This document shows positions 50,474-61,401 of a stretch of 64,000 nucleotides of DNA, one piece after another. This stretch comes from Runella aurantiaca. Its GTDB lineage: Bacteria > Bacteroidota > Bacteroidia > Cytophagales > Spirosomataceae. The notes below the pieces were generated by a model, which was not told where the DNA came from, searched no databases, and was given only the letters and a program-made list of their open reading frames with translations. The stretch is from assembly GCF_003339505.1 (NCBI RefSeq), contig NZ_QPIW01000005.1, positions 62,001 through 126,000 of the forward strand, read 5' to 3'. Position 1 is the stretch's first letter, and each line of letters starts with the position of its first letter. The position numbers and the translations under genes were made by a program.

Positions 50474-52129
50474 CTATTTTTTCAACGGCCACCGATAGGT
50501 AAATTTATGATTGGTTGGCGCTTCAAAATAATTAACGTTTAAATGGTCAAGGCGCTTCTTATGAACATCGAGGCGTTTTTTAAAATCGTCGATATTCTTG
50601 CCGTTTTTTGCCGTCCAACCTACTTCTGCCAATGCACACGCTCGCGGAAAAGTCATATATTCGACGTACTCAGAGGTGGGCATATATTCGGTCCAGACAT
50701 TTCCCTGAACGCCAATAATGTGTTTAGCTTCATCGGGGGTTAGGTTGGAAGGGGTAGGTTCGTACAAATACGACTCTTCCAAGGGCGTAAACCCTCCGAT
50801 GGCAATGGGCTGGGTTTTGGCATCTGCCTGATAATGGTCTAAATAGCAAAAATTCCCTGGCGTCATAATGGCATCGTGGCGCTGTTTGGCCGCCGCCACT
50901 CCTCCCTCAATTCCCTGCCAGCTCATTACGGTAGCATTTGGCGAAATTCCTCCCTCCAAAATCTCATCCCAGCCAATCATTTTACGCCCTTTGGAGGTAA
51001 TGAATTTATCGATACGGCGGATAAAATAACTCTGTAGCTCATGTTCATCTTTCAAACCTTCCTTTTTAATCAACTCCTGACAAAAGCGACTTTCTGCCCA
51101 CTGTTTTTTGGGGCACTCATCCCCGCCAATGTGAATGTACTGGCTGGGAAACAAGTCAAGCACTTCGGTCAGAATGCCTTCCAGAAAGCGAAATGTCTCT
51201 TCTCTCGGGGCAAAAACATCTTCATGCACTCCCCATTTAGTGCCTACTTGGTAAATTTTATCGGGGTTATTGCCATATTCTGGATAGGCCGCCAGCGCCG
51301 CCAATGCGTGTCCGGGCATTTCAATTTCAGGAATAACGGTCACAAAACGCTCTTGTGCGTACTTCACTACCTCCCTTATTTCATCTTGGGTATAAAAACC
51401 GCCATAGGGCTTACCATCGTATTTTTGGTCGCTGTAATGACCCAACATGGTTTGTCGGCGTTGCGCACCGATTTGGGTCAATTTGGGATATTTTTTGATT
51501 TCAATCCGCCAGCCTTGGTCATCCGTCAGGTGCCAATGAAAGGTGTTCATTTTGTGCAACGCAATCAAATCAATGTATTTTTTGATGAACGAGACGGGAT
51601 AAAAATAACGCGCAGCATCAAGCATCAATCCTCGATAGGCGTAGCGTGGTCGGTCTTCAATCAGGCAGCAAGGAATACTCCATTTTATAGTCTCAGCCCT
51701 CTCCACACCATAAATTTCAGCAGGCATCAATTGCAACAATGACTGAATTCCGTAAAAAAAACCTTTGGGTTGCTCGGCCGTAATGATAATCCGCTTGGGC
51801 GTTATTTCCAAAAAATAGCCTTCGTCGCCGAGCTTATCATCTTTTGAGGTGACAAAATTGATACCATCCTTGACCCGAAAATTACCCGCAAATACCTTCG
51901 TATCTTTCCCTGTGACACTCCCAATCTTATTTGCCAGCGCTTCGGCCAAACGGCGCAGTACGGGGTCGGTACTTGCTACGGCAATCACAGGATTCTGAGG
52001 GAGAATAAACGTTCCTTCTTTCGGCACTAACTGTAACGGCTTCGGAAGAATTGGGTAGGATGTTTGTGCCAAAACGGGGTATAGTACCCAAAATGACAGC
52101 AAAACGGAAAGCAACACGCTCTTTTTCAT
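50474..52129 (-). CDS. GH20 beta-N-acetylhexosaminidase
   Basis: From the ATG at 52129 the 551-residue product has a signal peptide (ending VLAQ), an N-terminal GH20b domain (about 20-140) and a catalytic TIM barrel (about 145-490) with RGLMLDAARYF, HWHLTDDQGWRIEI, the IHIGGDECP motif with the Asp-Glu catalytic pair, and VMSWQGIEGG. GH20 enzymes release GlcNAc or GalNAc from chitin, glycans or peptidoglycan. The TTG/ATG alternatives upstream add a non-signal extension and are not used. Confidence 0.92.
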   Translation of the reverse strand: MKKSVLLSVLLSFWVLYPVLAQTSYPILPKPLQLVPKEGTFILPQNPVIAVASTDPVLRRLAEALANKIGSVTGKDTKVFAGNFRVKDGINFVTSKDDKLGDEGYFLEITPKRIIITAEQPKGFFYGIQSLLQLMPAEIYGVERAETIKWSIPCCLIEDRPRYAYRGLMLDAARYFYPVSFIKKYIDLIALHKMNTFHWHLTDDQGWRIEIKKYPKLTQIGAQRRQTMLGHYSDQKYDGKPYGGFYTQDEIREVVKYAQERFVTVIPEIEMPGHALAALAAYPEYGNNPDKIYQVGTKWGVHEDVFAPREETFRFLEGILTEVLDLFPSQYIHIGGDECPKKQWAESRFCQELIKKEGLKDEHELQSYFIRRIDKFITSKGRKMIGWDEILEGGISPNATVMSWQGIEGGVAAAKQRHDAIMTPGNFCYLDHYQADAKTQPIAIGGFTPLEESYLYEPTPSNLTPDEAKHIIGVQGNVWTEYMPTSEYVEYMTFPRACALAEVGWTAKNGKNIDDFKKRLDVHKKRLDHLNVNYFEAPTNHKFTYRWPLKK

Positions 52130-52180
52130 AAATATGGGATAACTATGGGGCACGATAAAGTAGTGATTTACCATCAAATT

Positions 52181-52516
52181 TTAGGCTAGACGGGTTCCGT
52201 TGGGCACATTGCGCTCAGGAGCAGACAAAACCACTTCACCATCGGGCAACACAAACCCCGTAACCAGCACTTCAGATAGGAAATCAGCGACTTGTTTAAC
52301 GGGAAAATTAGTAACACAAATCACCTGACGATGAATGAGTTGCTCTTTAGAGTAGAGTTTGGTTAGCTGGGCAGAACTGCGTTTTATACCAATCTCGTCG
52401 CCCAAATCCACCCACAACTTAAAGGCAGGCTTTCGGGCTTTTGGAAAATCTTCTACCTGAACAATCGTTCCTGCCCGCAACTCTACCTTTTCAAAATCCT
52501 GCCAATTGATGCTCAT
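52181..52516 (-). CDS. csaA: CsaA-type tRNA-binding protein
   Basis: The 111-residue product is a single EMAP/OB-fold tRNA-binding domain of CsaA length: [35 protein letters not shown], and [25 protein letters not shown]. CsaA is a dimeric protein with reported chaperone-like and tRNA-binding activity. It lies 41 bases downstream of pheA in the same direction. Confidence 0.92.
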   Translation of the reverse strand: MSINWQDFEKVELRAGTIVQVEDFPKARKPAFKLWVDLGDEIGIKRSSAQLTKLYSKEQLIHRQVICVTNFPVKQVADFLSEVLVTGFVLPDGEVVLSAPERNVPNGTRLA

Positions 52517-52557
52517 TTTCTACTCAAAAAGAAAGTGAATAAAACAGCACCGAGTAG

Positions 52558-53631
52558 CTACGCATTCTTGACGTAGCTACCCAGCCACTTGATATAATTG
52601 CGGTGTTTTTTGAATACTTTCTGGACATTTTCGTCCTTAAAATACCCCTCCAACTCAATGAAAAACCAGAAGTTAAAATCTTCGCTGCCTTTGTACGGGC
52701 GGCTTTCGATTTTGGTAAGGTTGATATTCAACCGTTTGAAGTCCTGCAAAAAACCAGCCAATATCCCCGGCTTGTCGGTATCTGGCAAACGAGCGATGAT
52801 GGTGGTTTTATCGTTTTCGCTGGGTTGATTGACAAAATCTTTGGCCAAAATAAAAAACCTGGTGCGGTTGTTACCGTTGTCTTCAATGTTATCAAACAAG
52901 ACGGGCAAACTAAACAAACGGGCGGCAATGACCGAGCAAATAGCCGCACTTTCGGGGTCTTCAGCTGCTAATTTGGCCGCTTTAGACGTGGACTCTACCT
53001 GAATTTCTTCGGGTTGGGTTTGCTCAAAATATTTATTCAAGAATCCCCGGCATTGCCGAAAAGCAATGTCTTTGGAGTAAATACGCTTGATTTTAGAGGG
53101 ATTTTCGCACTCCGTTGCCAACGCAAAATGGACCGGGATTTTCAGCTCAGCCGCAATATTGACACTGGTTTCGTTGAGTAAGTCAACGGTCTCATACACA
53201 ATGCCTTCTTGATTATTTTCAATCGGAATCACGCCAAATTTTGCCCGTCCGGTATCTACTGCTTCAAACACAGATTTGATGGTTGGTAGAGTCATGTATT
53301 CACTCATGGCCCCAAAACGGCTTTCGGCGGCTTGGTGCGTAAAACTGCCCTCAGGGCCCAAATAAGCGATACGCTCTGGAAGTTCGATGTTTCGGGCGGC
53401 CGCAAATATTTCTAAGTAGATGGCCTCAATCGCGTCTGAGGTAAGCGGGCCTCTGTTGTGCTTTTTTACCCGGTCTAATATCGCTTTTTCGCGTTCGGGA
53501 CGGTAGATAACCGTTTTGGTGGCCCGTTTCAATTCGCCAACTTTATGAACCCATTCCATACGACGGTTCAAGAGGGTAAGCAGTTGGTCGTCCAACGAAT
53601 CTATTTCGTGGCGTATTTCTTCTAAAGTCAT
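52558..53631 (-). CDS. pheA: Bifunctional chorismate mutase/prephenate dehydratase
   Basis: The 357-residue product has an AroQ chorismate mutase domain (about 1-88: IDSLDDQLLTLLNRRM), a prephenate dehydratase domain (about 92-268: AYLGPEGSFTHQAA and the NNRTRFFIL end with the catalytic Thr) and an ACT domain (about 280-355, KPGILAGFLQDFKRLNINLTKIESRP), where phenylalanine acts as feedback inhibitor. It makes phenylpyruvate from chorismate. A hairpin precedes it (53649-53687). Confidence 0.95.
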   Translation of the reverse strand: MTLEEIRHEIDSLDDQLLTLLNRRMEWVHKVGELKRATKTVIYRPEREKAILDRVKKHNRGPLTSDAIEAIYLEIFAAARNIELPERIAYLGPEGSFTHQAAESRFGAMSEYMTLPTIKSVFEAVDTGRAKFGVIPIENNQEGIVYETVDLLNETSVNIAAELKIPVHFALATECENPSKIKRIYSKDIAFRQCRGFLNKYFEQTQPEEIQVESTSKAAKLAAEDPESAAICSVIAARLFSLPVLFDNIEDNGNNRTRFFILAKDFVNQPSENDKTTIIARLPDTDKPGILAGFLQDFKRLNINLTKIESRPYKGSEDFNFWFFIELEGYFKDENVQKVFKKHRNYIKWLGSYVKNA

Positions 53632-53648
53632 GGTTTAGGAGTCAAAAT

Positions 53649-53687
53649 TGGCGGGAATAAGCGTAACAAATGCGCCTATTCCCGCCA
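53649..53687 (-). terminator. Terminator hairpin after rbfA
   Basis: TGGCGGGAATA (53649-53659) pairs with TATTCCCGCCA (53677-53687), extended by a further three pairs after one mismatch. It lies downstream of the rbfA stop on the minus strand and is followed by AATTTT, a weak T run. Confidence 0.6.
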
Positions 53688-53722
53688 AATCAATAGAAAA
53701 TTACACAAAACTTGTTTTAATA

Positions 53723-54097
53723 CTAATCAGCATCTTCTTTGGGTGGCGGTGGAATGGTCAGCCCCGCAAAAAGGTTATCCATTTTGGCCGCGTATTCGGC
53801 CGTATCGTCCAAATAAAAATGGACTTCGGGAACAATACGCAACTGATGGCGTACCCGCTGCCCCAATAGCTGACGTATCTGCTTGCTGCGTTCTTGTATT
53901 TGCTCTAAAATAAGTCCTTTATTTTTTACGGCTAAAAAGCTCAAATAAACGCGTGCCACGCTCAAATCTGGTGACATTCTAACGATGGTGACAGTGATAA
54001 ACGCGTTGTCGAACCAGGTCCGACCTTCTTTTTGAAAAATATCGCTCAGATCTTTCTGTATTTGCCGAGCGACTTTTTGTTGTCTTTTGGATTCCAT
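53723..54097 (-). CDS. rbfA: Ribosome-binding factor A
   Basis: The 124-residue product (ATG at 54097; TTG would be two residues earlier) has the RbfA KH-like fold: RQQKVARQIQKDLSDIFQ start, VTIVRMSPDLSVARVYLSFL and VRHQLRIVPEVHFYLDDT, with an acidic Pro-rich end. RbfA helps mature the 30S subunit by acting on 16S rRNA near its 5' end. It is upstream of pheA. Confidence 0.95.
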   Translation of the reverse strand: MESKRQQKVARQIQKDLSDIFQKEGRTWFDNAFITVTIVRMSPDLSVARVYLSFLAVKNKGLILEQIQERSKQIRQLLGQRVRHQLRIVPEVHFYLDDTAEYAAKMDNLFAGLTIPPPPKEDAD

Positions 54098-54257
54098 ATT
54101 CAATTTACTGGTTACGATTGGCCGCTAACAATATACGCTTGCATGATTCTCCTTCTCTCGCCAATCTTTTGAGATGGTCACAAAGGTACGAAATTCTATT
54201 TATCTAACGACGCCTCTGTGTTGGCTCAGGCGTAAGTTTACCAGTAAAATAAGCCCG

Positions 54258-57200
54258 TTACATATTTCGTCGATACTGACCGCCAACTTTATAGAGCGCA
54301 CCCGAAATCTGTCCGAGCGTGCATACTTTCGTGGCTTCCATGAGGCTTTCAAACAAATTTTCTCCTCGAAGCGCCCTTTCCTGCAATTGACCCAAAGCAA
54401 CCGTTGCCTTTTCACTATTTTGTTCCTGAAAAGATTTTCTTGCCAAAACCGCGTATTGTTTTTCATCGTCGGTTGAGCGAATCACTTCGGCGGGAAGCAC
54501 CGTGGGCGAGCCTTTTTCATCCAAATAAGTATTCACCCCGATGATGGGCAAGGCACCCGTATGCTTTTGCATTTCATAATACATAGACTCCTCCTGAATT
54601 TTGCTCCGCTGATACATCCGCTCCATAGCGCCCAAAACCCCACCCCGCTCATTGATACTCAAAAATTCTTGGTAAACTGCCTCTTCCACCAAATCGGTCA
54701 GTTCTTCGGTAATGAAAGAGCCTTGCAATGGATTTTCGTTTTTGGTCAATCCAAATTCTCGGTTGATAATCAACTGAATCGCCACGGCACGCCGCACGCT
54801 TTCTTCGGTGGGGGTGGTAATGGCTTCGTCGTAGGCGTTGGTATGCAACGAGTTGCAGTTGTCATAAATCGCCAACAACGCCTGTAACGTGGTCCGAATA
54901 TCATTGAAAGCGATTTCTTGCGCGTGCAAGCTTCGGCCAGAAGTTTGGATATGGTATTTGAGCTTTTGGCTGCGCTCGTTGGCTTTGTACTTCAATTTCA
55001 TGGCTTTCGCCCAAATCCGCCGCGCCACTCTGCCCAAGACTGTGTATTCGGGGTCCATGCCGTTGGAGAAGAAAAAGGATAAGTTGGGCGCAAAATCATC
55101 AATGTGCATTCCGCGACTGAGGTAGTATTCCACAAACGTAAAGCCGTTGGATAACGTAAACGCTAATTGCGAAATGGGGTTGGCCCCAGCCTCGGCAATG
55201 TGGTAGCCCGAAATGGAAACCGAATAAAAATTACGCACCTGATGTTCAATAAAATACTGCTGAATATCGCCCATAAGTTTGAGCGCAAATTCGGTCGAAA
55301 ATATGCACGTATTCTGCGCTTGGTCTTCTTTCAAAATATCCGCCTGCACCGTTCCCCGCACCTGACGGAGCGTTTGGGCTTTGATTTTTTGATACAGTTC
55401 GGGCTCCAACAATTGGTCGCCTGTTATTCCCAAAAGCATTAACCCAAGGCCGTTGTGGCCCTCAGGAATTTCTCCCTGATACCCGATTTCAGTTTTAATT
55501 TTTGAAATTTTTACTTCACGCTCCTCCCGACTCCACGTTGATAAAATGTACTTTTCACATTGCTGGTCGATGGCGGCATTGAGAAAGAAACCCAACACAA
55601 TCGGAGCAGGACCATTGATGGTCATCGAAACCGACGTAGAAGGGTCGCAAAGGTCAAAACCGCTGTACAGTTTTTTGGCATCGTCGAGGGTACAAACGCT
55701 TACGCCCGAATTACCGACTTTGCCGTAAATATCAGGCCGCAAGTCGGGGTCTTCGCCATAGAGCGTCACCGAATCAAACGCCGTCGACAGCCGCTTGGCG
55801 GGCATGGCTTTGGACAAATAATGAAAGCGACGGTTGGTGCGCTCGGGGCCGCCCTCACCCGCAAACATACGGGTGGGGTCTTCGCCTTCTCGCTTGAGCG
55901 GAAAAACACCAGCCGTATAAGGAAATTCACCTGGAACATTTTCGGTCAGTTGCCACCGCAAAATATCGCCCCAATCATTGTATTTCGGGAGGGCTATTTT
56001 CGGTATTTTAAGGTGCGATAAGGTTTCCGTCCATAAATCTTGCTCAATAATTCTGTCTCTGACTTGAAACTGGTATTTCTCAGCGCGGTATTTTTGGATT
56101 GTATCGGGCCATTTTTTGAGTAATTGGTTACAATCGTACTGCAAACGGGCTTCAAGCTCGGCATAAACCGCTTTTAGCGCCTCAATCATACCTGCATTGT
56201 TCCCCTGTGCCAGCGTTTTTATCGTGCCGTCGAGTTGGTATAATTGTCGGGCAATGGTTGTCTGTTCATTCACAAATTGGTCATAAGCACGGGCGTTTTC
56301 TACAATTTCGGCCAAGTACCGTACTCGATCGGGTGGAATAATGCCTTTGGCAGCGGATGTTTTGTGGTTCTGAACCTGCTCCTTCCAGTGAGCAAACAAT
56401 TTACCATTTATCCAGCCAGATGTGCTGTCTTCACCATTTTCAGCCTTTTCCTTTTGGGCCAACAATTCCATCAACTTCCCATACAAAGCATTCATGCCCG
56501 CATCGTTGAACTGGCTCGCCATTGTGCCAAAAATCGGCAGGGCGTCGTCAGGCGTATCCCAGAGGTTATGATTGCGGCGGTATTGTTTTCGTACATCGCG
56601 AAGGGCATCCAACGAACCGCGTTTGTCGAATTTATTGATGGCAATCACGTCGGCAAAATCGAGCATATCAATTTTTTCGAGCTGGGTTGCCGCGCCGTAT
56701 TCCGCCGTCATGACGTAAAGCGACACATCAGAATGCTCCGTAATCTCCGTATCTGATTGACCAATGCCTGAGGTTTCGACAACAATCAGGTCAAAATCCG
56801 CCTCTTTACACACATCAATGGCGTCTTGGACGTATTTACTTAAGGCCAAATTGGACTGCCGCGTGGCCAAGGAACGCATATACACCCTGCCCTGCGCAAG
56901 TTCAGGATGCAGCGCATTCATTCGGATGCGGTCGCCCAAAAGCGCGCCGCCCGTTTTTCGTTTGGAAGGGTCTACCGAAATGATTGCCAAGGTTTTATGG
57001 TCAAAATCCATCAAAAACCGCCGCACCAATTCATCCACCAACGAAGATTTTCCCGCCCCGCCTGTACCCGTAATACCCACAACAAGGGGTTGAAACAAGC
57101 GGTCGGCGGCACGCCCAACGTTCAACTTTGCATAAACGCTGGGGGCATTTTCGGCAATGGAGATACGTCGAGCAATGGTCTGTACATTGGTTTGAGACTG

Positions 57201-57698
57201 GGCCGGAGTCCACTCATTTTCAGCGTCCTCAGGATAATCCAATTCATGGTCCAACGCAAAATCACACTGCCTAATCAAGTCATTAATCATTCCCTGTAAT
57301 CCCATGTCTCGCCCATCGTCGGGAGAATACAGCCGCGCAATTCCGTAGGCATGAAGCTCCGCAATTTCAGTGGGAAGGATGGTCCCGCCGCCGCCACCGA
57401 ATATTTTTATGTGCCCCGCATTTTGCGCTTGGAGCAAGTCGTGCATGTATTTAAAATACTCGACGTGGCCGCCCTGATAGCTGGTAATCGCGATTCCCTG
57501 CACGTCTTCCTGAATGGCACAATCCACGATTTCCTGCACCGAACGATTGTGTCCAAGATGAATCACTTCCACCCCCGACGCCTGCATGATGCGGCGCATG
57601 ATGTTGATGGCGGCGTCGTGACCGTCAAAAAGACTAGCGGCGGTCACAATTCTGACGTGATTTTTGGGTTGGTAAGGTGTTGTTAGGTTACTTTCCAT
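54258..57698 (-). CDS. icmF: Fused isobutyryl-CoA mutase (IcmF)
   Basis: From the ATG at 57698, which follows an AAAGGAC Shine-Dalgarno-like stretch, the 1,146-residue product has a B12-binding domain (about 12-140, [18 protein letters not shown]; the DxHxxG site has Ala instead of Gly), a MeaI-type G-protein domain (about 200-440, [13 protein letters not shown] and [15 protein letters not shown]), and the mutase TIM barrel (about 560-1090). IcmF interconverts isobutyryl-CoA and butyryl-CoA using adenosylcobalamin, with the GTPase as built-in chaperone. The gene is minus strand and 155 bases from rbfA. Confidence 0.95.
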   Translation of the reverse strand: MESNLTTPYQPKNHVRIVTAASLFDGHDAAINIMRRIMQASGVEVIHLGHNRSVQEIVDCAIQEDVQGIAITSYQGGHVEYFKYMHDLLQAQNAGHIKIFGGGGGTILPTEIAELHAYGIARLYSPDDGRDMGLQGMINDLIRQCDFALDHELDYPEDAENEWTPAQSQTNVQTIARRISIAENAPSVYAKLNVGRAADRLFQPLVVGITGTGGAGKSSLVDELVRRFLMDFDHKTLAIISVDPSKRKTGGALLGDRIRMNALHPELAQGRVYMRSLATRQSNLALSKYVQDAIDVCKEADFDLIVVETSGIGQSDTEITEHSDVSLYVMTAEYGAATQLEKIDMLDFADVIAINKFDKRGSLDALRDVRKQYRRNHNLWDTPDDALPIFGTMASQFNDAGMNALYGKLMELLAQKEKAENGEDSTSGWINGKLFAHWKEQVQNHKTSAAKGIIPPDRVRYLAEIVENARAYDQFVNEQTTIARQLYQLDGTIKTLAQGNNAGMIEALKAVYAELEARLQYDCNQLLKKWPDTIQKYRAEKYQFQVRDRIIEQDLWTETLSHLKIPKIALPKYNDWGDILRWQLTENVPGEFPYTAGVFPLKREGEDPTRMFAGEGGPERTNRRFHYLSKAMPAKRLSTAFDSVTLYGEDPDLRPDIYGKVGNSGVSVCTLDDAKKLYSGFDLCDPSTSVSMTINGPAPIVLGFFLNAAIDQQCEKYILSTWSREEREVKISKIKTEIGYQGEIPEGHNGLGLMLLGITGDQLLEPELYQKIKAQTLRQVRGTVQADILKEDQAQNTCIFSTEFALKLMGDIQQYFIEHQVRNFYSVSISGYHIAEAGANPISQLAFTLSNGFTFVEYYLSRGMHIDDFAPNLSFFFSNGMDPEYTVLGRVARRIWAKAMKLKYKANERSQKLKYHIQTSGRSLHAQEIAFNDIRTTLQALLAIYDNCNSLHTNAYDEAITTPTEESVRRAVAIQLIINREFGLTKNENPLQGSFITEELTDLVEEAVYQEFLSINERGGVLGAMERMYQRSKIQEESMYYEMQKHTGALPIIGVNTYLDEKGSPTVLPAEVIRSTDDEKQYAVLARKSFQEQNSEKATVALGQLQERALRGENLFESLMEATKVCTLGQISGALYKVGGQYRRNM

Positions 57699-57752
57699 GT
57701 CCTTTCGCAATGAATCTTGCGGCTAAGATACTGAAAGTATTGGCAACCAAAA

Positions 57753-58943
57753 TCAACGGTTTGTCAGTTGCTGAATCTTTCCTGTTTGATAGTTAAGCAA
57801 ATACAATTCTCCCGCTTCATCCTCCCCAAAAGAAGACAATGAGCCTGTCAATTGGGTAATTAATTTGTTGGATGCCTGCCGCGAAGTTTCGTTATATTCC
57901 AAAGCCCAAATCTTGCCGCTTACAAAATCGCCGTAGATGTATTGGCCTTTTAAATCTGCTAATTTAGCCCCGCGATACACATACCCACCCGTGATGGACC
58001 TCCCTTCAGAGGTTCCGTAATCAAAGACAGGCTCTACCAATCCCGCACGGTTACAGTTAGCGGCAGGGCTATAACATTCTTTGCCTTCGGCAATACGCCA
58101 CCCATAATTTCCACCCCGCTCCAAAATATCAATTTCTTCTCGGGCATTCTGGCCTACATCAGCAATCCAAAAACGTCCCTTTTCACGGTCGGCGGTCACT
58201 TTCCAAGGGTTGCGCAATCCGTAGGCATAAATTTCAGGGCGAGCATTGGCCGTATTTTTGAAAGGATTATCGGCGGGGATGGCGTAATTTAAGCCATTTT
58301 CTTTCGTGTTAACGTCAATTCGCAACATCTTTCCGAGCAACGAGCCCAAATTCTGGGCATAATTTTGGGGGTCGCCACCCGAACCGCCGTCGCCCGTGGC
58401 GATGTACAGAAATCCATCCCTTCCAAACAACACCGACCCACCGTTGTGGTTGGAATAGGGCTGATTATAGGTCAACAAAATTTCTTCACTGTTGGCATCG
58501 GCGGTTGTTTTATTGGATTGAAAACGAGCAATCACCGATTGCAGCTGACCATTTTCCCGTCGGGTATAATTCACAAACAATTGTCCGTTGTTCTTGAAAT
58601 CGGGATGAAAAGCCAAGCCCAACAATCCCGTTTCGCCACCCGAAGATACACGCCCGCTGATGTCCAGAAATATTTCCGTTTGTGCGGCACTGGCTTCATT
58701 TTTAAAAACTTTTACCACCCCTCGTTGTTCTACCACAAACAACCGATTGCTCCCGTCGCCAGCGTGTACGAGTTCAACGGGGCTACTGAACGTAAGGGCA
58801 GGAAATGCATTTGTTAGGGTAGGCACCACCTCCAAATCATCGTCATTCTTGATGGTTTCAGGGCTTTTTTCATTGCACGAAAATCCTAAAGCAAGCAGCC
58901 CAAAAACCATTGCGAATAGCGTTACTGTGCGGTTCAATTTCAT
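57753..58943 (-). CDS. Glucose/sorbosone dehydrogenase-type lipoprotein (PQQ-dependent sugar dehydrogenase)
   Basis: The 396-residue product has a lipobox at LALGFSC (Cys23) and a six-bladed beta-propeller of the GSDH family: PELVHAGDGSNRLFVVEQRG, the GLLGLAFHPDFKNNGQLFVNYT segment, GDGGSGGDPQNYAQ and WRIAEGKECYSP. Members oxidise aldose sugars or sorbosone with PQQ, or act as hedgehog-interacting-type surface proteins. The lipid anchor places it in the envelope. Confidence 0.88.
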   Translation of the reverse strand: MKLNRTVTLFAMVFGLLALGFSCNEKSPETIKNDDDLEVVPTLTNAFPALTFSSPVELVHAGDGSNRLFVVEQRGVVKVFKNEASAAQTEIFLDISGRVSSGGETGLLGLAFHPDFKNNGQLFVNYTRRENGQLQSVIARFQSNKTTADANSEEILLTYNQPYSNHNGGSVLFGRDGFLYIATGDGGSGGDPQNYAQNLGSLLGKMLRIDVNTKENGLNYAIPADNPFKNTANARPEIYAYGLRNPWKVTADREKGRFWIADVGQNAREEIDILERGGNYGWRIAEGKECYSPAANCNRAGLVEPVFDYGTSEGRSITGGYVYRGAKLADLKGQYIYGDFVSGKIWALEYNETSRQASNKLITQLTGSLSSFGEDEAGELYLLNYQTGKIQQLTNR

Positions 58944-59109
58944 CTTTGTTCGTCTGTTTAGTGTGGGGATTTATTTGAAGCAATAAAATAGCATAAACCT
59001 ATGTTTAAGAAAGGTAGCCGATAGTAAAACGAAAAATTTGGGCATTTTCACATTTTCAAACTCACAATTACCTACTTTGTTCTGCTTGAATGACTAAATT
59101 GATTGAATT

Positions 59110-60225
59110 ATGACCGATGTACTCATTATTGGCGGTGGATTGGCGGGGCTGGTGAGTAGCATTGAGTTAGCCCAACGAGGTTTTATGGTGGTCGTGGTCG
59201 AACGAAAAACGTACCCTTTTCACCGAGTTTGCGGCGAATACGTATCCAACGAAGTCCGCCCTTATTTGGAAAAATTAGGCTTAAAACTCGACGAATTGGG
59301 CGTAAAAGAAATTCAGCGCTTTCAATTTACTTCTCCATCTGGCCGTGCGTTGGAAACTGAGTTGGATTTGGGAGGTTTCGGTATCAGTCGCTACGCTCTT
59401 GATTTTGCATTGTTTGAATTAGCAAAGAAAAATGGGGTAGAATTTGTCTTGGGAGAAACCGTCGAAAATGTAGAATATGCTGACGACGAATTTAAAGCCA
59501 CAACCGTCAATCACCTTCATTTATCGGCCCGAATCGTGCTCGGCAGTTTTGGCAAAAATTCCCGCATGGACAAGGCACTTGATCGTAACTTTACCCATAA
59601 AAAATCACCCTATGTGGGGGTAAAATACCACATCCACACCGAATTCCCCCAAGATTTGATTGCACTGCACAATTTTCAAGACGGCTATTGCGGCATTTCG
59701 GCGATTGAAGACGACCGCTATTGCCTTTGCTACCTCACCACACGCAACAATATTCGTAAACACGGCTCTATCGCTGACATGGAGCGCGAAGTTTTATGGA
59801 AAAACCCTCATTTGAAGCGCCTGTTCACCGAATCTGAATTTATCTTCGAACGCCCCGAAGTCATCAATGAATTTTCGTTTGAGCCAAAACAGGTAGTCGA
59901 AAACCACATTTTGATGGTAGGAGATGCCGCTGGACTCATCACACCACTCTGCGGAAATGGCATGGCCATGGCCATCCACAGCGGCAAAATCGCGGCAGAG
60001 TTGACGGCGCAATTTCTAAACGCTAACATCAGCCGTCAGGAACTAGAAAAACAATATAAAAAGGCATGGAAACGGGAATTTGCGGCGCGACTATGGGTGG
60101 GACGAAACGTTCAAAGGCTTTTTGGTGACGCGTGGCTATCGGAGATTGCTTTGTCTTTTTTTGGGTTGGGTAAGCCCCTTTTACGATTTGTCATTAAAAA
60201 TACCCACGGCAAACCCATTGTATAA
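59110..60225 (+). CDS. Geranylgeranyl reductase-type FAD-dependent oxidoreductase
   Basis: The 371-residue product has the FAD-binding VLIIGGGLAGLVSSIELAQRG motif at the N-terminus, the VERKTYPFHRVCGEYVSNEV segment typical of geranylgeranyl reductases, and the MVGDAAGLITPLCGNGMAMAIHSG FAD-binding motif near residue 280. Members reduce isoprenoid chains or act as halogenase-like flavoproteins. The genuine substrate cannot be told. Gene is divergent from the GSDH-type gene. Confidence 0.87.
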   Translation: MTDVLIIGGGLAGLVSSIELAQRGFMVVVVERKTYPFHRVCGEYVSNEVRPYLEKLGLKLDELGVKEIQRFQFTSPSGRALETELDLGGFGISRYALDFALFELAKKNGVEFVLGETVENVEYADDEFKATTVNHLHLSARIVLGSFGKNSRMDKALDRNFTHKKSPYVGVKYHIHTEFPQDLIALHNFQDGYCGISAIEDDRYCLCYLTTRNNIRKHGSIADMEREVLWKNPHLKRLFTESEFIFERPEVINEFSFEPKQVVENHILMVGDAAGLITPLCGNGMAMAIHSGKIAAELTAQFLNANISRQELEKQYKKAWKREFAARLWVGRNVQRLFGDAWLSEIALSFFGLGKPLLRFVIKNTHGKPIV

Positions 60226-60255
60226 AGAATAATCTGTACGCAATTTCATTTATAA

Positions 60256-60313
60256 TTTGAATTCTATTCCTTAAATGAGGTAAATTTGTGATTTATTATT
60301 CTTTAATCACAAA
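60256..60313 (+). promoter_or_regulatory. Promoter and inverted repeat upstream of the SUMF1 gene at 60325
   Basis: TTTG (60256-60259), 21 bases, TAAATTTG (60281-60288) matches the Bacteroidetes -33/-7 pair well. TTTGTGATT (60285-60293) and AATCACAAA (60305-60313) form a perfect 9-bp inverted repeat with an 11-base centre that overlaps the -7 box and the expected start site, as expected for a repressor operator. Confidence 0.65.
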
Positions 60314-60324
60314 AGCGTATAAGA

Positions 60325-61311
60325 ATGTTTCTAAAGCACTTAAGTTGGTTTACGTTATTTAGTGTTCCTCTGTTAGCCCAGGAAAAGCTTGAAAATTACA
60401 CCCAGAAAATCTCTGGAAGCAACGTTACGTACGATCTGGTCGCCATCAAAGGCGGCGAATTTACCATGGGTAGTCCTGCCAAAGAAAAAGGACACAAAGA
60501 AGACGAAGGCCCGCAACACACCGTAAAGATTGAGCCTTTTTGGATGGGTAAGTACGAAATCCAGTGGGATTTGTACGATTTGTTTACCACCAAAAACATT
60601 GAAATTGAAATGGCCAAGCGCCATCCAGATCCCGAAAACAGCCTTAGCAAAACCGACGGAAGTACCCGCCCCAGCGCGGCTTACGTGGATATGTCGTTTG
60701 GAATGGGGCGCTCTGAGTACCCCGCTATCAACATGACCCAATACGCCGCTATCTATTTTTGTAAGTGGCTGTATGAAAAAACGGGTGTGTTTTACCGCTT
60801 GCCTACCGAAGCTGAGTGGGAATATGCCTGCCGAGCGGGTACCAATACTGCCTATTCATTTGGCGACGACCCGAAATTGTTGGACGAATACGGCTGGTTT
60901 AAAGGCAACAGCAATAATGGTTACAAAAAAATCGGCACCAAAAAACCAAACCCTTGGGGCCTTCATGACATGCACGGAAACGTCATGGAATGGACACTAG
61001 ACCAATATTTTAAGGATTATTACACCAAAAAATCCAAAGGAGAAGTAAACGAAGCATTCCCCAAAGTAACGGAGCTGTATCCCACCTCGGTACGCGGAGG
61101 TTCATGGGACGACGACGCGACCGTATGCCGGAGCGCCAACCGAATCCCCTCCTCTCCCGACTGGAAAATCATTGACCCGCAAAGCCCCAAAAGTGAGTGG
61201 TGGATGACGAGCGCCTCTTTCGTAGGGTTCCGAATTGTAAGACCCGTAAAAACGCCTTCCAAAGAAGAGATTGCGGCATACTATAATCCTCCGTTGATTG
61301 AAGATTATTAA
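60325..61311 (+). CDS. Exported SUMF1/formylglycine-generating-enzyme-domain protein
   Basis: The 328-residue product has a short signal peptide (1-19, ending LLAQ) and a SUMF1 domain over almost its whole length: LVAIKGGEFTMGSPAKEKGH, KYEIQWDLYDLF, FYRLPTEAEWEYACRAGTN, GNVMEWTLDQY and VRGGSWDDD. The C-terminus has PPLIEDY. It could be a sulfatase-maturation-type or a binding version. It lies 90 bases before the Gfo/Idh/MocA gene in the same direction, with a good promoter of its own. Confidence 0.85.
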   Translation: MFLKHLSWFTLFSVPLLAQEKLENYTQKISGSNVTYDLVAIKGGEFTMGSPAKEKGHKEDEGPQHTVKIEPFWMGKYEIQWDLYDLFTTKNIEIEMAKRHPDPENSLSKTDGSTRPSAAYVDMSFGMGRSEYPAINMTQYAAIYFCKWLYEKTGVFYRLPTEAEWEYACRAGTNTAYSFGDDPKLLDEYGWFKGNSNNGYKKIGTKKPNPWGLHDMHGNVMEWTLDQYFKDYYTKKSKGEVNEAFPKVTELYPTSVRGGSWDDDATVCRSANRIPSSPDWKIIDPQSPKSEWWMTSASFVGFRIVRPVKTPSKEEIAAYYNPPLIEDY

Positions 61312-61401
61312 TCAATCGTCCGTTTTCAATTATACATTCCTGAATTTATCAATTAATAGTAATCCACAGTTCAAAATCCATAATCTAAAACCTACATTCT
61401 A

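Noticed and set aside
60285-60313. CRP-type site (TGTGA-N6-TCACA)
   Set aside because: The half-sites TGTGA and TCACA are present but 15 bases apart rather than 6, so CRP binding is unlikely.
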